Source of the DNA: Flammeovirga pacifica
GTDB taxonomy: Bacteria; Bacteroidota; Bacteroidia; Cytophagales; Flammeovirgaceae
Reading direction: 5' to 3'
Assembly: GCF_000807855.2 (NCBI RefSeq)
Contig: NZ_JRYR02000001.1
Span: 4,569,892 to 4,633,891 of the forward strand
Length of the DNA: 64,000 nucleotides
The notes beneath the pieces were generated by a model. That model worked only from the letters and a program-made list of their open reading frames with translations. It was not told the DNA's origin and did not search any database. Below, one piece after another: positions 8,589-17,055 of this stretch. The stretch's first letter is position 1; each line of letters starts with the position of its first letter. A program made the translations under genes and the position numbers.

Positions 8589-9098
8589 ATGAAACCATTA
8601 GAAGACCTACGAGACCTTTTCATTCATCAAATGAAAGACCGTTATGACGCAGAAACTCAGCAATTAGAGGTTTATCATCAGCTAAAAGGACGTGTACAAT
8701 CAATAGCTTTAAGAAGAGTAATAGAAATTTGTGAACACAATGCTGAGAAACATTTAAACTCTTTGAATGAGTTATTTTTAGAACTTCATGAAAGTGAAAT
8801 TGGAGATATATGCGAATGTTCTTTGGGTATGATCAAAGAAATGCAATTGATGATAGAACGTTCAACCAACTCTAATGTTGCTGATATGGCTATTGTGTCA
8901 ACCATAAAACAATTGCACTCTAATGATGTTGTTGGGTATCAAATTATTTTAGGATATGCACATAAGGTACATGACGAGACTATAATGGATCGTTTGTATG
9001 AAATTCTAAAAAATGAACAAGATTTGGATATCGTATTAGATGATACCATGTCCAGATTAATTGAGAAAGAAATGGAAACAGAAAGAGTGTATGCTTAA
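8589..9098 (+). CDS. DUF892/YciE-type ferritin-like four-helix protein
   Basis: A 169-residue, all-helical cytoplasmic protein. It opens with the family pattern LEDLRDLFIHQMKDRYDAETQ, followed by a helix with EICEHNAEKHLNSL that supplies the Glu and His of a di-metal site. This matches the YciE/DUF892 group, found in stress-response loci and often linked to osmotic or oxidative stress. The protein is slightly longer at the C-terminus than typical members. Its last 4 bp overlap the convergent amidase gene. Confidence 0.75.
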   Translation: MKPLEDLRDLFIHQMKDRYDAETQQLEVYHQLKGRVQSIALRRVIEICEHNAEKHLNSLNELFLELHESEIGDICECSLGMIKEMQLMIERSTNSNVADMAIVSTIKQLHSNDVVGYQIILGYAHKVHDETIMDRLYEILKNEQDLDIVLDDTMSRLIEKEMETERVYA

Positions 9099-10441
9099 TT
9101 ATTTTTTGGAATATAAATGTCAAGGGATTTTCTAGCTTCACTTTGTTTTACAGTAACAATAAAGGCGTCAGGAAATCCCTTTTTTCTTACCTTTTCTCTT
9201 ACTTCTTGTGCCTTAGATTTGGCATAGTACTTCCCTACTAATACTTGATATTTGTATGGGTTTTTGGTACTGTCATCATAGAAAAGATAAATAGATTCCC
9301 CAAGCTTGGTAAACTCGTTTTTATTTAAGTCTAATTTTTTATCAGAAGACATAATTTGTATTCTGTAGAAATGTAATTCGTTTGGATTAATTTCTTCTTT
9401 AGTCCCTTTATTAATATCTGTTTTTTGAACAGCTACAGTAGTAGTATCTGTTTTTTTCTCTTGTACAGGGGGGGAGATTACTTTTTTAGGAGCAGTTTTC
9501 TGTACTTGTGGTTTTTCAAATTTTCTTATAAAAGCATCTTTAAAGCCTTTCTTTTTTACTGTAGCTAAGAGTTTATCAATATATTTTTTTTCGTATTCTC
9601 TACCCACATATAAAATGTACTTATTCTGAATCGCTACAGGTTCTATTTGCATGTTTAATCTGCGGTACTTTTTATAGGTCAATTCTTTCTTATCAGTTAT
9701 TGTACCTATTTGTACTCTATAATAGGGATATCTTTTATCGGCAGCAGGTTTTGTTTTTAAATTTTCAAACTTTCTGATTCCTCTGTAAAGAGCCGAAGCT
9801 ATGTAGGTTTGGCCTTTACCAGAGTTGAGAAATTTTTCCTCTTCATGGTTACTCATAAAACCACATTCCACTAATACACCAGGCATTTCTGAATACTGTA
9901 ATACTTGAAGATTGTGTCCTCTGTCGTTTTGATCTCTAATTCCTTTACTTACTCTTCCTGTTCTTCTTAATTCACTATCAATTGACTTGGCTAGTGCATA
10001 AGAAGTGGGGAATTTTTTACTTTGTATATGTACTTGTGTACCCTTATAATTTTTATCTTTTAATGAATTACAATGTATACTGATGAAATAATCGGCTTTT
10101 ACTTTATTAGCAAAGTCTACTCTTTCATTTAAAGTAAGTGTTCTATCTGTTTTTCGAGTATATTTTATGTCTACATTTTTGACCCTTTCTTCTAAATAAC
10201 CACCTAATCTTAACGCGATATCTAAATTTAAGTCTGCTTCATTTTTTAAATAGGATTTAGGATGACTTTTGGGTTTGCCAACATCTTCTCCTCCATGACC
10301 AGGATCGATAACAATCACTATTTTTCTTTTAAATGAATATTCTTTGTGATTGTCCATTTGTCCGTAAGTAGTAGTACTAACAGTCACTAGAGTTAAACAA
10401 AGTAAAATAAAAGAGTATATGTAATTGTATTTGTACAACAT
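9095..10441 (-). CDS. N-acetylmuramoyl-L-alanine amidase with two SPOR-like C-terminal modules
   Basis: Cleaves the amide bond between MurNAc and the stem peptide in peptidoglycan, in the periplasm. A signal peptide (cleavage near residue 27) precedes an Amidase_3 domain at about residues 40-228, with zinc and catalytic residues His49 (DPGHGG), Glu68 (NEAD), His123 (SIHCN) and Glu192 (VECGFMSN). Two SPOR-like segments follow, at about 238-312 and 354-440, separated by a lysine/threonine-rich linker. SPOR modules usually bind denuded glycan strands at division sites, so a role in daughter-cell separation is likely. It overlaps the DUF892 gene by 4 bp. Confidence 0.9.
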   Translation of the reverse strand: MLYKYNYIYSFILLCLTLVTVSTTTYGQMDNHKEYSFKRKIVIVIDPGHGGEDVGKPKSHPKSYLKNEADLNLDIALRLGGYLEERVKNVDIKYTRKTDRTLTLNERVDFANKVKADYFISIHCNSLKDKNYKGTQVHIQSKKFPTSYALAKSIDSELRRTGRVSKGIRDQNDRGHNLQVLQYSEMPGVLVECGFMSNHEEEKFLNSGKGQTYIASALYRGIRKFENLKTKPAADKRYPYYRVQIGTITDKKELTYKKYRRLNMQIEPVAIQNKYILYVGREYEKKYIDKLLATVKKKGFKDAFIRKFEKPQVQKTAPKKVISPPVQEKKTDTTTVAVQKTDINKGTKEEINPNELHFYRIQIMSSDKKLDLNKNEFTKLGESIYLFYDDSTKNPYKYQVLVGKYYAKSKAQEVREKVRKKGFPDAFIVTVKQSEARKSLDIYIPKNN

Positions 10442-10616
10442 TGTATTAAAAAATCTACGATAGGGATTGCTGTCATTAAGCTCAAAAATAAGATTCTTTA
10501 TAAGAAATTACTATTTAGAGATCACAGACGAATACAAATTAGAAATATTCAGTACTTATTTACAAGTATTCGAACATAGTTATTTATTTTAATTATGCGA
10601 TTTAAATCAAATTAAC

Positions 10617-10624
10617 GACCTTTG
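10617..10624 (+). promoter_or_regulatory. Candidate -7 element for tatC
   Basis: GACCTTTG differs from TAnnTTTG only at the first base and lies 32 bp before the tatC ATG. No clear -33 element was found. Confidence 0.3.
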
Positions 10625-10655
10625 CAGGCATTGAAAAAGATCAACTAACAAATAT

Positions 10656-11489
10656 ATGTCAGATCACAAAGAGGAAAACGAAATGTCGTTCTTAGATCAT
10701 TTGGAAGAACTAAGATGGCACGTTATGAGAGGAGTTGGATCCATTTTAATTTTTTCGATCCTTGCTTTTATCTCAAAAAAATTCGTATTCAACGTTATAA
10801 TATTAGGTCCTTCACGTTTGGACTTTCCTACATATCAATGGTTATGTGAGTTATCTCATTATTTAGATACCGATGTATTGTGTATCCAAAGCCTTCCTTT
10901 TACAATTCAGAGTAGAACGATGACAGGGCAATTTGCAATGCACATTATGTCTTCTTTTGTGATCGGTTTGATTATGGCATTTCCATATACCTTTTGGGAA
11001 ATATGGAGATTTATTAAACCTGGATTGTATAATAATGAGAAATCTGCTGCAACAGGGGCGACATTCTTTGTGAGTTTATTGTTTGCCACAGGGGTACTTT
11101 TTGGTTATTATGTAGTATCTCCACTTGCAGTTAATTTTCTTTCCAATTATCAGATTGATGAAAGTGTTTTAAACGAGTTTGATATTACCTCTTATATATC
11201 CACTATTGCAATGATTGTTTTATCAGGTGGAATAATGTTTCAATTACCTATGGTAGTTTATGTCTTATCAAAATCTGATATGATTACTCCAGATGTAATG
11301 AAGGAATATAGAAAACATGCTCTAGTTGTTATTCTAATCATTTCAGCCATTATTACACCTCCAGATCCAATTACTCAGGTAATGATTGCCGGGCCAATCT
11401 TTGCACTATATGAGATTAGTATTCTTATCTGTGCGAGAGTTGTCAAGAAAAAACAAAAGGCTGCAGAAAAAGCATTAAGAAAAATATAG
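10656..11489 (+). CDS. tatC: Sec-independent protein translocase TatC
   Basis: Core receptor of the twin-arginine export system in the inner membrane. The 277-residue protein has the conserved N-terminal SFLDHLEELRWH, six hydrophobic segments, the FPYTFWEIWRFIKPGLYNNE loop that binds signal peptides, and a C-terminal ITPPDPITQ motif. A longer first periplasmic loop (residues about 50-85) is common in Bacteroidota members. tatA is not in the window. It is a single gene with a strong bidirectional terminator downstream. Confidence 0.95.
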   Translation: MSDHKEENEMSFLDHLEELRWHVMRGVGSILIFSILAFISKKFVFNVIILGPSRLDFPTYQWLCELSHYLDTDVLCIQSLPFTIQSRTMTGQFAMHIMSSFVIGLIMAFPYTFWEIWRFIKPGLYNNEKSAATGATFFVSLLFATGVLFGYYVVSPLAVNFLSNYQIDESVLNEFDITSYISTIAMIVLSGGIMFQLPMVVYVLSKSDMITPDVMKEYRKHALVVILIISAIITPPDPITQVMIAGPIFALYEISILICARVVKKKQKAAEKALRKI

Positions 11490-11520
11490 TTTACCAATTT
11501 CATTTAGAATTGGATAGATA

Positions 11521-11560
11521 AAAAAAGATCAACTTAATTCAATAAGTTGATCTTTTTTTT
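11521..11560. terminator. Bidirectional terminator between tatC and recR
   Basis: Perfect 16-bp inverted repeat (11521-11536 and 11543-11558) with a 6-nt loop. It is bounded by A and T runs on both sides, so it can end both the tatC and the clpS-recR transcripts. Confidence 0.93.
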
Positions 11561-11582
11561 GATATTTCTTTGAGAACAGAGT

Positions 11583-12188
11583 TTATAAATCTGTTCTTTC
11601 TGCAATTGATCGTCCTAAAGTTAGCTCATCAGCATATTCTAATGCACCACCTACAGGAATACCTCTTGCAATATTTGTCAGTTTTAAAGTAGTTATCGCC
11701 TCTAATTGCTGACGGATAAAAAAAGCGGTTGTGTCTCCATCTAAACTTGCATTAAGAGCAAATATCACTTCATTAATGTCTTCTTGATGTACCCTATCAA
11801 TTAAATGTTCGATAGTTAAATCATTAGGTGTAATACCTTGAAGTGGAGAAATAACCCCATTTAAGACATGATATAATCCTTTGTATGCACCTGTAGATTC
11901 TATAGCCAAAACATCTGACATATTTTCTACTACACAAACAACAGAATCATCTCTTGAAGGAGATGCACAAATATTACATAAATCTTCATCAGAGATATTG
12001 TGACATTTCTGACAAAATTTGACATTTAGTTTAAGGGACGCGATTGCGGTTGCTAAATCTTTGGCAAACAATTCATCCTCTTTTAAAATGTACAATGCAA
12101 GGCGTAGTGCAGACTTTCTACCAATACCTGGTAAGTTGGAAAGTTGCTCAACGGCATCTTCTAATGATTTGGAAGGAAGGTTTAACAC
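11583..12188 (-). CDS. recR: Recombination mediator RecR
   Basis: Works with RecO/RecF to load RecA on gapped DNA. Helix-hairpin-helix at LSNLPGIGRKSALRL, a four-Cys zinc site (CQKC and CNIC), then a Toprim domain (VVENMSDVLAIES). A longer frame opens at an ATG at 12272, but that stretch lies inside clpS and adds about 28 residues unlike the family. GTG at 12188 gives 201 residues beginning LNLPSKSLEDAVEQ, which is the family start and length. It lies 10 bp after the clpS stop, so the two genes form an operon. Confidence 0.93.
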   Translation of the reverse strand: MLNLPSKSLEDAVEQLSNLPGIGRKSALRLALYILKEDELFAKDLATAIASLKLNVKFCQKCHNISDEDLCNICASPSRDDSVVCVVENMSDVLAIESTGAYKGLYHVLNGVISPLQGITPNDLTIEHLIDRVHQEDINEVIFALNASLDGDTTAFFIRQQLEAITTLKLTNIARGIPVGGALEYADELTLGRSIAERTDL

Positions 12189-12198
12189 AAATAGTAAT

Positions 12199-12489
12199 TT
12201 ATAATATTTCGGCTGAAATACCTCTGTCCACCATAGACTTTCGCATAGGGGATAATTCGTCAAAAGTGCCATTCTTTACAGCACATTTTCCATTATAATG
12301 GATAATCCAAGTACATTGTTCAGCTTGATGAGTAGTATGATCACACACTTGAATGAGTGCATCAATTACGTGTTCAAACGTATTTACTTCATCATTGAAG
12401 ACAATAAGCTCTCGCTTCTGTTCTGAATCGACTTCAGTTTCTTCTAGAACCTGTACGTCGGTATCATGTTGAGTTGCTAACGTAATCAT
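12199..12489 (-). CDS. clpS: ATP-dependent Clp protease adaptor ClpS
   Basis: Small adaptor that delivers N-degron substrates to ClpA or ClpC. The 96-residue protein has a flexible N-terminal tail (about residues 1-25) and the core motif LIVFNDEVNTFEHVIDAL, with HxxQAEQ.T and IHYNGKCAVKNG downstream, matching ClpS. It is the first gene of the clpS-recR pair. Confidence 0.9.
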   Translation of the reverse strand: MITLATQHDTDVQVLEETEVDSEQKRELIVFNDEVNTFEHVIDALIQVCDHTTHQAEQCTWIIHYNGKCAVKNGTFDELSPMRKSMVDRGISAEIL

Positions 12490-12617
12490 TGAAATAAGAT
12501 TTGATAATGCAAATTTAATTAATCGCTAGGATAAAATTCTAATCACACTGCATATATCGAGTTTTGATTTAGTAGATTGTGTTATCAAATATACTCAGAT
12601 ATATAATTTCACAATAT

Positions 12618-13517
12618 ATGAAAAATAAGGTACTTATCACAGGATCAAATGGTTTACTTGGTCAATCTATGCTTAAATTACTTAAAAAACAGGCAAATGT
12701 TAATATTTACGCAACAGGTAGAGGAAAGGACAGATTTTGTGAAAATGGGTATGATTATCATTCATTAGACCTTACAAATGAACAAGAGATCGATGCTTTG
12801 ATTAAAAAAATTCAACCGAATTGTATCATTCATTGTGCAGCAATGTCTAAAGTGGAGGATTGTGAAGACCATCAAGAATTAGCTGTGAAAGTCAATACAA
12901 GAGCAACAGAAATACTAGCAGACGTAGCCATAAAATATGGAGTTGATCATTTTATATTTATTTCTACCGATTTTGTTTTTGATGGAGAGAAAGGAATCTA
13001 CAAAGAAGATGATGAAAGAAACCCTCCTAATTTTTATGGTCATACCAAGCTTCAAGCAGAAAACTATCTCTTGAAAATATCTGATCAATTACCAATATCA
13101 ATTATTAGAACATGTTTGGTTTACGGACAAGTAAAGGATATGAGTCGATCGAATATTATGCTGTGGGCTAAAAATCAATTGACAAATCATATGCCTATTA
13201 AAGTTGTGGATGACCAGATGAGAACACCTACTTTTGTAGATGATTTAGCCATGGGAATCCTATTTTGTATGGATAAGAAAGCGGTAGGAGTTTATCACAT
13301 CTCTGGAAAGGAGGTTTTTACACCCTATCAAATAGTAATGACTTTAGTGAAAGAATATAATTTGAATAGTGATTTAGTAGAAGCTGTAAATGCATCCACA
13401 TTTAAAGAATATGGAAGAAGACCTTTAAAAACTGGGTTCGATATTAGTAAAGCACAACAAAATTTAGGTTATAGTCCAATTTCTTTTTTAGAAGGAATGA
13501 AACAAGTAATAAAATAA
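12618..13517 (+). CDS. RmlD-like NAD(P)-dependent sugar-nucleotide reductase (extended SDR)
   Basis: Rossmann-fold enzyme with the nucleotide-binding motif GSNGLLGQ near residue 9, the acidic segment SLDLTN, HCAAMSKVEDCE, the catalytic Ser-Thr region FISTDFVFDG, and YGHTK with the SDR Tyr and Lys. The overall pattern resembles dTDP-4-dehydrorhamnose reductase. An upstream ATG at 12579 would add 13 residues; ATG at 12618 puts the Rossmann strand at the normal position and was chosen. No other rhamnose genes are adjacent, so the substrate is inferred only from similarity. Confidence 0.82.
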   Translation: MKNKVLITGSNGLLGQSMLKLLKKQANVNIYATGRGKDRFCENGYDYHSLDLTNEQEIDALIKKIQPNCIIHCAAMSKVEDCEDHQELAVKVNTRATEILADVAIKYGVDHFIFISTDFVFDGEKGIYKEDDERNPPNFYGHTKLQAENYLLKISDQLPISIIRTCLVYGQVKDMSRSNIMLWAKNQLTNHMPIKVVDDQMRTPTFVDDLAMGILFCMDKKAVGVYHISGKEVFTPYQIVMTLVKEYNLNSDLVEAVNASTFKEYGRRPLKTGFDISKAQQNLGYSPISFLEGMKQVIK

Positions 13518-13529
13518 AATCTCATTTTC

Positions 13530-13562
13530 ATTGTTAATAAAATAGGTATTATCTTATATTTG
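13530..13562 (+). promoter_or_regulatory. Candidate promoter for the first DUF6089-like barrel gene
   Basis: Exact -7 element TATATTTG at 13555-13562 with ATTG (13530-13533) 21 bp upstream as a -33-like element. Predicted transcription starts near 13569, leaving a leader of about 175 nt before the ATG at 13745. I see no recognised riboswitch in that leader. Confidence 0.5.
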
Positions 13563-13744
13563 CTAAGCGAATTTATTTACAATAAGGCAACTATTACTCT
13601 CTGTATTTTAGATTTACCAACTTATTGTGTGCAATTTGGCATAAAAGATGTATATCTTTTTAGGGTGGATTTACCCACTTTTTTAATTATAGAAGAATAA
13701 AACTTCTCTTCATACAGGAGATTGAATATAAACTTTCGGTTTTA

Positions 13745-14515
13745 ATGGGATTTAAAAACTGTTTAAAAGCTGTTCTATTGATGATGATCTTTACTTTCGC
13801 CTATTCTGAAGTTTCTGCTCAGGGTTTGAAAGGTAGGGCTAGATTTACAGCAAAGAAAAGATATTGGAGTTATGGTGGTACTTTGACTACAACCAACTTT
13901 ATGGGAGATTTATCTCCGGTAAACTCTAAAGGTAGTATTGATTGGGGTGCTACAAGAGCTCAAATTGGTGGTTTTATACAAAAAAGATATGCACCAAGAA
14001 TTTCAGCAAGACTGTCTTTAGGAAATAACTTTTTTTCGGGAAGTGATAAAGATGCAGGACTTAACCCTGATAGGGGGTATGAATTTAATTCTTATGGATT
14101 AAACTTGAGTTTACAAGGTATTATCGATTTATTCCCTAACGCAGGAGTCTATTATAGACGTCCTAAAATTCCAATTCCATATATTGGTATTGGTGTAGGT
14201 GGTTTAGTAGGTTCATATAATTTAAAGCAAAATGCATCTGATGATTATCAAGGTGCAGTACTTGATGGGGAAAAGTCTGAAGCATTTGCTACTTATATTA
14301 TTCCTTTATCATTAGGTTTGAGATACAAATTATCCACTCACCTTGATTTAGGTTTCGAAGGAACAATAAACTATGCGGGTTCAGATTTGTTGGACGGTAT
14401 TGATAATTCAAACAACGGAAGTACGTTTAAAGAATTTAATGATGTGTACTTAACTATAGGTTTTTCTCTGAATTACATTATGGGTGGTACTATCAAAATG
14501 CCTAAGTTCCGTTAA
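13745..14515 (+). CDS. DUF6089-like outer-membrane beta-barrel protein
   Basis: A 256-residue exported protein with a signal peptide ending about residue 25 (EVSAQG). Alternating hydrophobic/aromatic strands run to the end, and the start YWSYGGTLTTTNFMGDLSP resembles Bacteroidota barrels annotated DUF6089, of unknown function. The next gene is a paralogue-like protein with the same GD(L/V)SP motif after the signal peptide, suggesting an old duplication. A terminator separates the two. Confidence 0.75.
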   Translation: MGFKNCLKAVLLMMIFTFAYSEVSAQGLKGRARFTAKKRYWSYGGTLTTTNFMGDLSPVNSKGSIDWGATRAQIGGFIQKRYAPRISARLSLGNNFFSGSDKDAGLNPDRGYEFNSYGLNLSLQGIIDLFPNAGVYYRRPKIPIPYIGIGVGGLVGSYNLKQNASDDYQGAVLDGEKSEAFATYIIPLSLGLRYKLSTHLDLGFEGTINYAGSDLLDGIDNSNNGSTFKEFNDVYLTIGFSLNYIMGGTIKMPKFR

Positions 14516-14531
14516 CAAAAACACTAATACA

Positions 14532-14570
14532 AAAAAAAAGTCCGCTGGTTTAAACTTGCGGACTTTTTTT
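14532..14570 (+). terminator. Rho-independent terminator between the two DUF6089-like genes
   Basis: GTCCGC (14540-14545) and GCGGAC (14558-14563), extended by flanking A and T runs to a longer stem. It lies inside the open frame that would extend the next gene to 14484, which supports the later start at 14598. Confidence 0.88.
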
Positions 14571-14597
14571 GTACTTTTAGAATACAATTTTAAAAAT

Positions 14598-15314
14598 ATG
14601 AATATTACTTATTTAAGAAATACTATACTAACACTTCTTTTTAGTTTGTTCATGACAAAACATGTTCAAGCTCAAGATTGGATTTTAGGTGGTGGTATTG
14701 GTGTGTCTGCTTACGCAGGTGACGTTTCTCCATTGCCTCATCCTTTAGATTATAGAGTTGGAGTTAAAGGGTTCGCAAAGTATAAAATGAACAATTTCCT
14801 TCATTGGAGAACAGATTTACATGCAGCTTGGAACACTGGGAGTGATAGCAGATTTGATAAACCATTACCTAAATCAAGAAATGCTAGTTTTCAAAATGTG
14901 ATGATTAATTTAGCTACAGGTTTTGAGTATAACTTTTTAGGTTTTAGAGAAGATAAAAATAAGCGAGATAGTTTTACTCCTTACTTTTTTATGGAGTTGG
15001 GAGCTGGGTTGTTTCCTATTATTGAAACAACCACTGAAAATCCTCCTGCTTTACCATGGGCTGTTACTTTACCTTTTGGTGTTGGGTTTAAGAAAAGAAT
15101 ATCAACACATTGGGACTTTGGAATGGAATTGAGTGTTACAAAGCCATTATGGTCTGATAAAACGGATACCATTTATAGAGACGACGACCCTTCTACACCA
15201 ATCACAGAGCAATTAACAGTACCTTCTTGGAGAGATAATTATTATTTCCTAGGATTTACTTGGTGTTATAATATTATCAATGTTAACTGCCCGAAATCTC
15301 CTAGAATAAGATAA
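14598..15314 (+). CDS. Second DUF6089-like outer-membrane barrel protein
   Basis: 238 residues from ATG 14598, with a signal peptide ending near KHVQAQ, followed by WILGGGIGVSAYAGDVSP, which parallels the SxGGxxxxxxFMGDLSP stretch of the preceding gene. The frame is open back to 14484, but that extension runs through the preceding terminator and would bury the signal peptide, so the later ATG is used. Amphipathic strands end in YYFLGFTWCYNI. Function unknown; an outer-membrane location is inferred. Confidence 0.75.
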   Translation: MNITYLRNTILTLLFSLFMTKHVQAQDWILGGGIGVSAYAGDVSPLPHPLDYRVGVKGFAKYKMNNFLHWRTDLHAAWNTGSDSRFDKPLPKSRNASFQNVMINLATGFEYNFLGFREDKNKRDSFTPYFFMELGAGLFPIIETTTENPPALPWAVTLPFGVGFKKRISTHWDFGMELSVTKPLWSDKTDTIYRDDDPSTPITEQLTVPSWRDNYYFLGFTWCYNIINVNCPKSPRIR

Positions 15315-15322
15315 AATACAAA

Positions 15323-15371
15323 GCATAAAAAAAATAGCTACTCATTTGATGAGTAGCTATTTTTTTTATGC
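15323..15371. terminator. Perfect bidirectional terminator (22-bp stem)
   Basis: Positions 15323-15344 and 15350-15371 are exact reverse complements around a 5-nt loop, with internal A8/T8 runs. The hairpin serves both convergent barrel genes. Confidence 0.95.
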
Positions 15372-15396
15372 TTATACAAGATAAATCTTAGTATGA

Positions 15397-16014
15397 TTAG
15401 TCATTACCTCCGAAGAAGAAACCAACACTAGCAATCCACTGTGCAGATTTCATAGAAGTAACGTTAGCTTTTTCAGATAAATAATCAGATGATCCTTCGT
15501 ATTTAACATCGATCGTTAACTTTTTGATATCAACACCTAGACCGGCTTGGTATCCCCAAACAAAATCATTTGAAGAAATTTGAGGAGCTGTTGGGTCTAA
15601 CTGTGCTGCAGCATCTTTAAAGTTGTCAGATAAATTAACCTGTCCTACAACACCGCCATAAGCTCTTGCATTAATACCTAATAAACCAAATTTAAAACCA
15701 GCAACAACTGGAATATCCATTCTATTTACATAAGTATCTTGTGTTATACCATTAGCAGAAATAGAACCACCAACTCTTGAGTATAGTGCTTCACCTTGAA
15801 CGTAGATAGGTAATACAGGAATATTTACTCTTAACATAAGACCAGCATGCCATGAAGCCGTACCTTCAGTTTGCCATCCAGAAGGAGCACCTTCTAAATT
15901 AAACTTAGATGCGCCAATACCACCTTTGACACCAAAACTTAATAGACCAGATTGAGCATTTGCAGTTGCTCCAATAAGGAGTAAACCACAGATAATAGTT
16001 AAAATCTTTTTCAT
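15397..16014 (-). CDS. PorT-type outer-membrane beta-barrel protein
   Basis: A 205-residue exported barrel: signal peptide to about residue 20 (ATANAQ), then FGVKGGIGASKFN, typical of the opening strand of porin-like outer-membrane families in Bacteroidota, and a final strand ending WIASVGFFFGG. The family includes PorT-like proteins, but most members have no assigned role, and nothing nearby ties this one to secretion. Confidence 0.75.
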   Translation of the reverse strand: MKKILTIICGLLLIGATANAQSGLLSFGVKGGIGASKFNLEGAPSGWQTEGTASWHAGLMLRVNIPVLPIYVQGEALYSRVGGSISANGITQDTYVNRMDIPVVAGFKFGLLGINARAYGGVVGQVNLSDNFKDAAAQLDPTAPQISSNDFVWGYQAGLGVDIKKLTIDVKYEGSSDYLSEKANVTSMKSAQWIASVGFFFGGND

Positions 16015-16181
16015 GATAAAAAAATGATTGAGATGTAATTGTTCTTTAGTTAGACAATCGAAATAATCAGAATGTCAATTTCACAAAGATTAATTGAATA
16101 GTTTAGGGTTTTGTTTTGATGCCCTAAAACAACATTCTATCTTGCATTGCATAAATAACAAAAATTTAACCAATCGTAAAG

Positions 16182-16970
16182 ATGAAGCATTTTATTCTTT
16201 CCATTATCAGTATCACTTTATTATTTGGAGGAACATTTTTACCTCAAAAAGTTATGGCTTGGGGACAAACAGGACATAGAGTTGTAGCTGAAGTGGCTGA
16301 AAATCATTTAAATAAGAAAGCAAAAAAAGCCTTGCAAGAGATATTAGGAGATTCTGCTTATTTACCTATTGTAAGTACTTGGATGGATGATATAAAATCT
16401 GATAAGAAATACTCTTTTATGTCTCCATGGCATTATATCAATTTAGATGAGGGTGAAACATTTAAAGATATTCAAAGAAGTTCTAAAGGAGATATTCTAA
16501 AAGCAATAGATGATATGATCAAAATTTTAGAAGATGAAAATTCTTCTAAAAAACAAAAAGCATTAGCGGTTAAAGTTTTAACTCATCTTATAGGAGATTT
16601 ACATCAACCTTTTCATGTGGGACATAAAAGTGATTTAGGTGGAAATAAGGTAAAAGTGACTTGGTTTGGTAAACCATCAAATATTCATAGAGTTTGGGAT
16701 TCTGATATGATAGGCTCCAAAGGATTAAGCTATACAGAATTAGCAAAGTTTGTTGATACTGCTTCAGTGGAGGAAGTAGTAAAGATTCAGAGTGCTTCTA
16801 CTGTAGATATGATGAATGAATCACATCAATTATGTACAAGATTTTATAAAGAAGTAGGGGATGGTAAGCTAGGTTATCGTTATATATATGATAACTACCA
16901 TGTTGTTGAAGATAGAATTATGAAAGCGGGAATTCGTTTAGCCGGTATATTAAATAAAGCACTAGGTTAA
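16182..16970 (+). CDS. S1/P1-type zinc nuclease
   Basis: Secreted or periplasmic single-strand-preferring nuclease and 3'-nucleotidase. The signal peptide is cleaved before Trp27, which becomes the N-terminal residue and zinc ligand as the family requires. Other zinc ligands visible are His32 (GQTGHR), Asp70 (WMDD), His84 (SPWHYIN) and the HLIGDLHQPFHVG block, followed by GGNKVKV and HRVWD. Length is normal at 262 residues. It may scavenge phosphate or nucleosides from external nucleic acids. It is monocistronic with its own terminator. Confidence 0.92.
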   Translation: MKHFILSIISITLLFGGTFLPQKVMAWGQTGHRVVAEVAENHLNKKAKKALQEILGDSAYLPIVSTWMDDIKSDKKYSFMSPWHYINLDEGETFKDIQRSSKGDILKAIDDMIKILEDENSSKKQKALAVKVLTHLIGDLHQPFHVGHKSDLGGNKVKVTWFGKPSNIHRVWDSDMIGSKGLSYTELAKFVDTASVEEVVKIQSASTVDMMNESHQLCTRFYKEVGDGKLGYRYIYDNYHVVEDRIMKAGIRLAGILNKALG

Positions 16971-16996
16971 TCAGAATAGTTTTTGATAACTTTGAG

Positions 16997-17038
16997 GAGC
17001 ATGTTTTGATAGAAATTAAAACATGCTCTATTTTTTTT
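16997..17038 (+). terminator. Rho-independent terminator after the S1/P1 nuclease gene
   Basis: GAGCATGTTTT (16997-17007) pairs with AAAACATGCTC (17018-17028), 10-nt loop, then TA and eight T. The first ATG of the following MFS frame (17023) lies inside this hairpin. Confidence 0.9.
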
Positions 17039-17055
17039 ACCTTATCAACAAAGAT

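Noticed and set aside
12019-12298. Two plus-strand frames across recR and clpS
   Set aside because: Shadows of the two real minus-strand genes; both recR and clpS have family motifs in this interval.
14484-14597. N-terminal extension of the second DUF6089-like protein
   Set aside because: The extension passes through a strong terminator and would hide the signal peptide; ATG 14598 fits better.
16101-16129. Inverted repeat TTTAGGG/CCCTAAA before the S1/P1 gene
   Set aside because: Short arms with a 13-nt loop and no T run or gene end beside it; too weak to call a terminator or operator.
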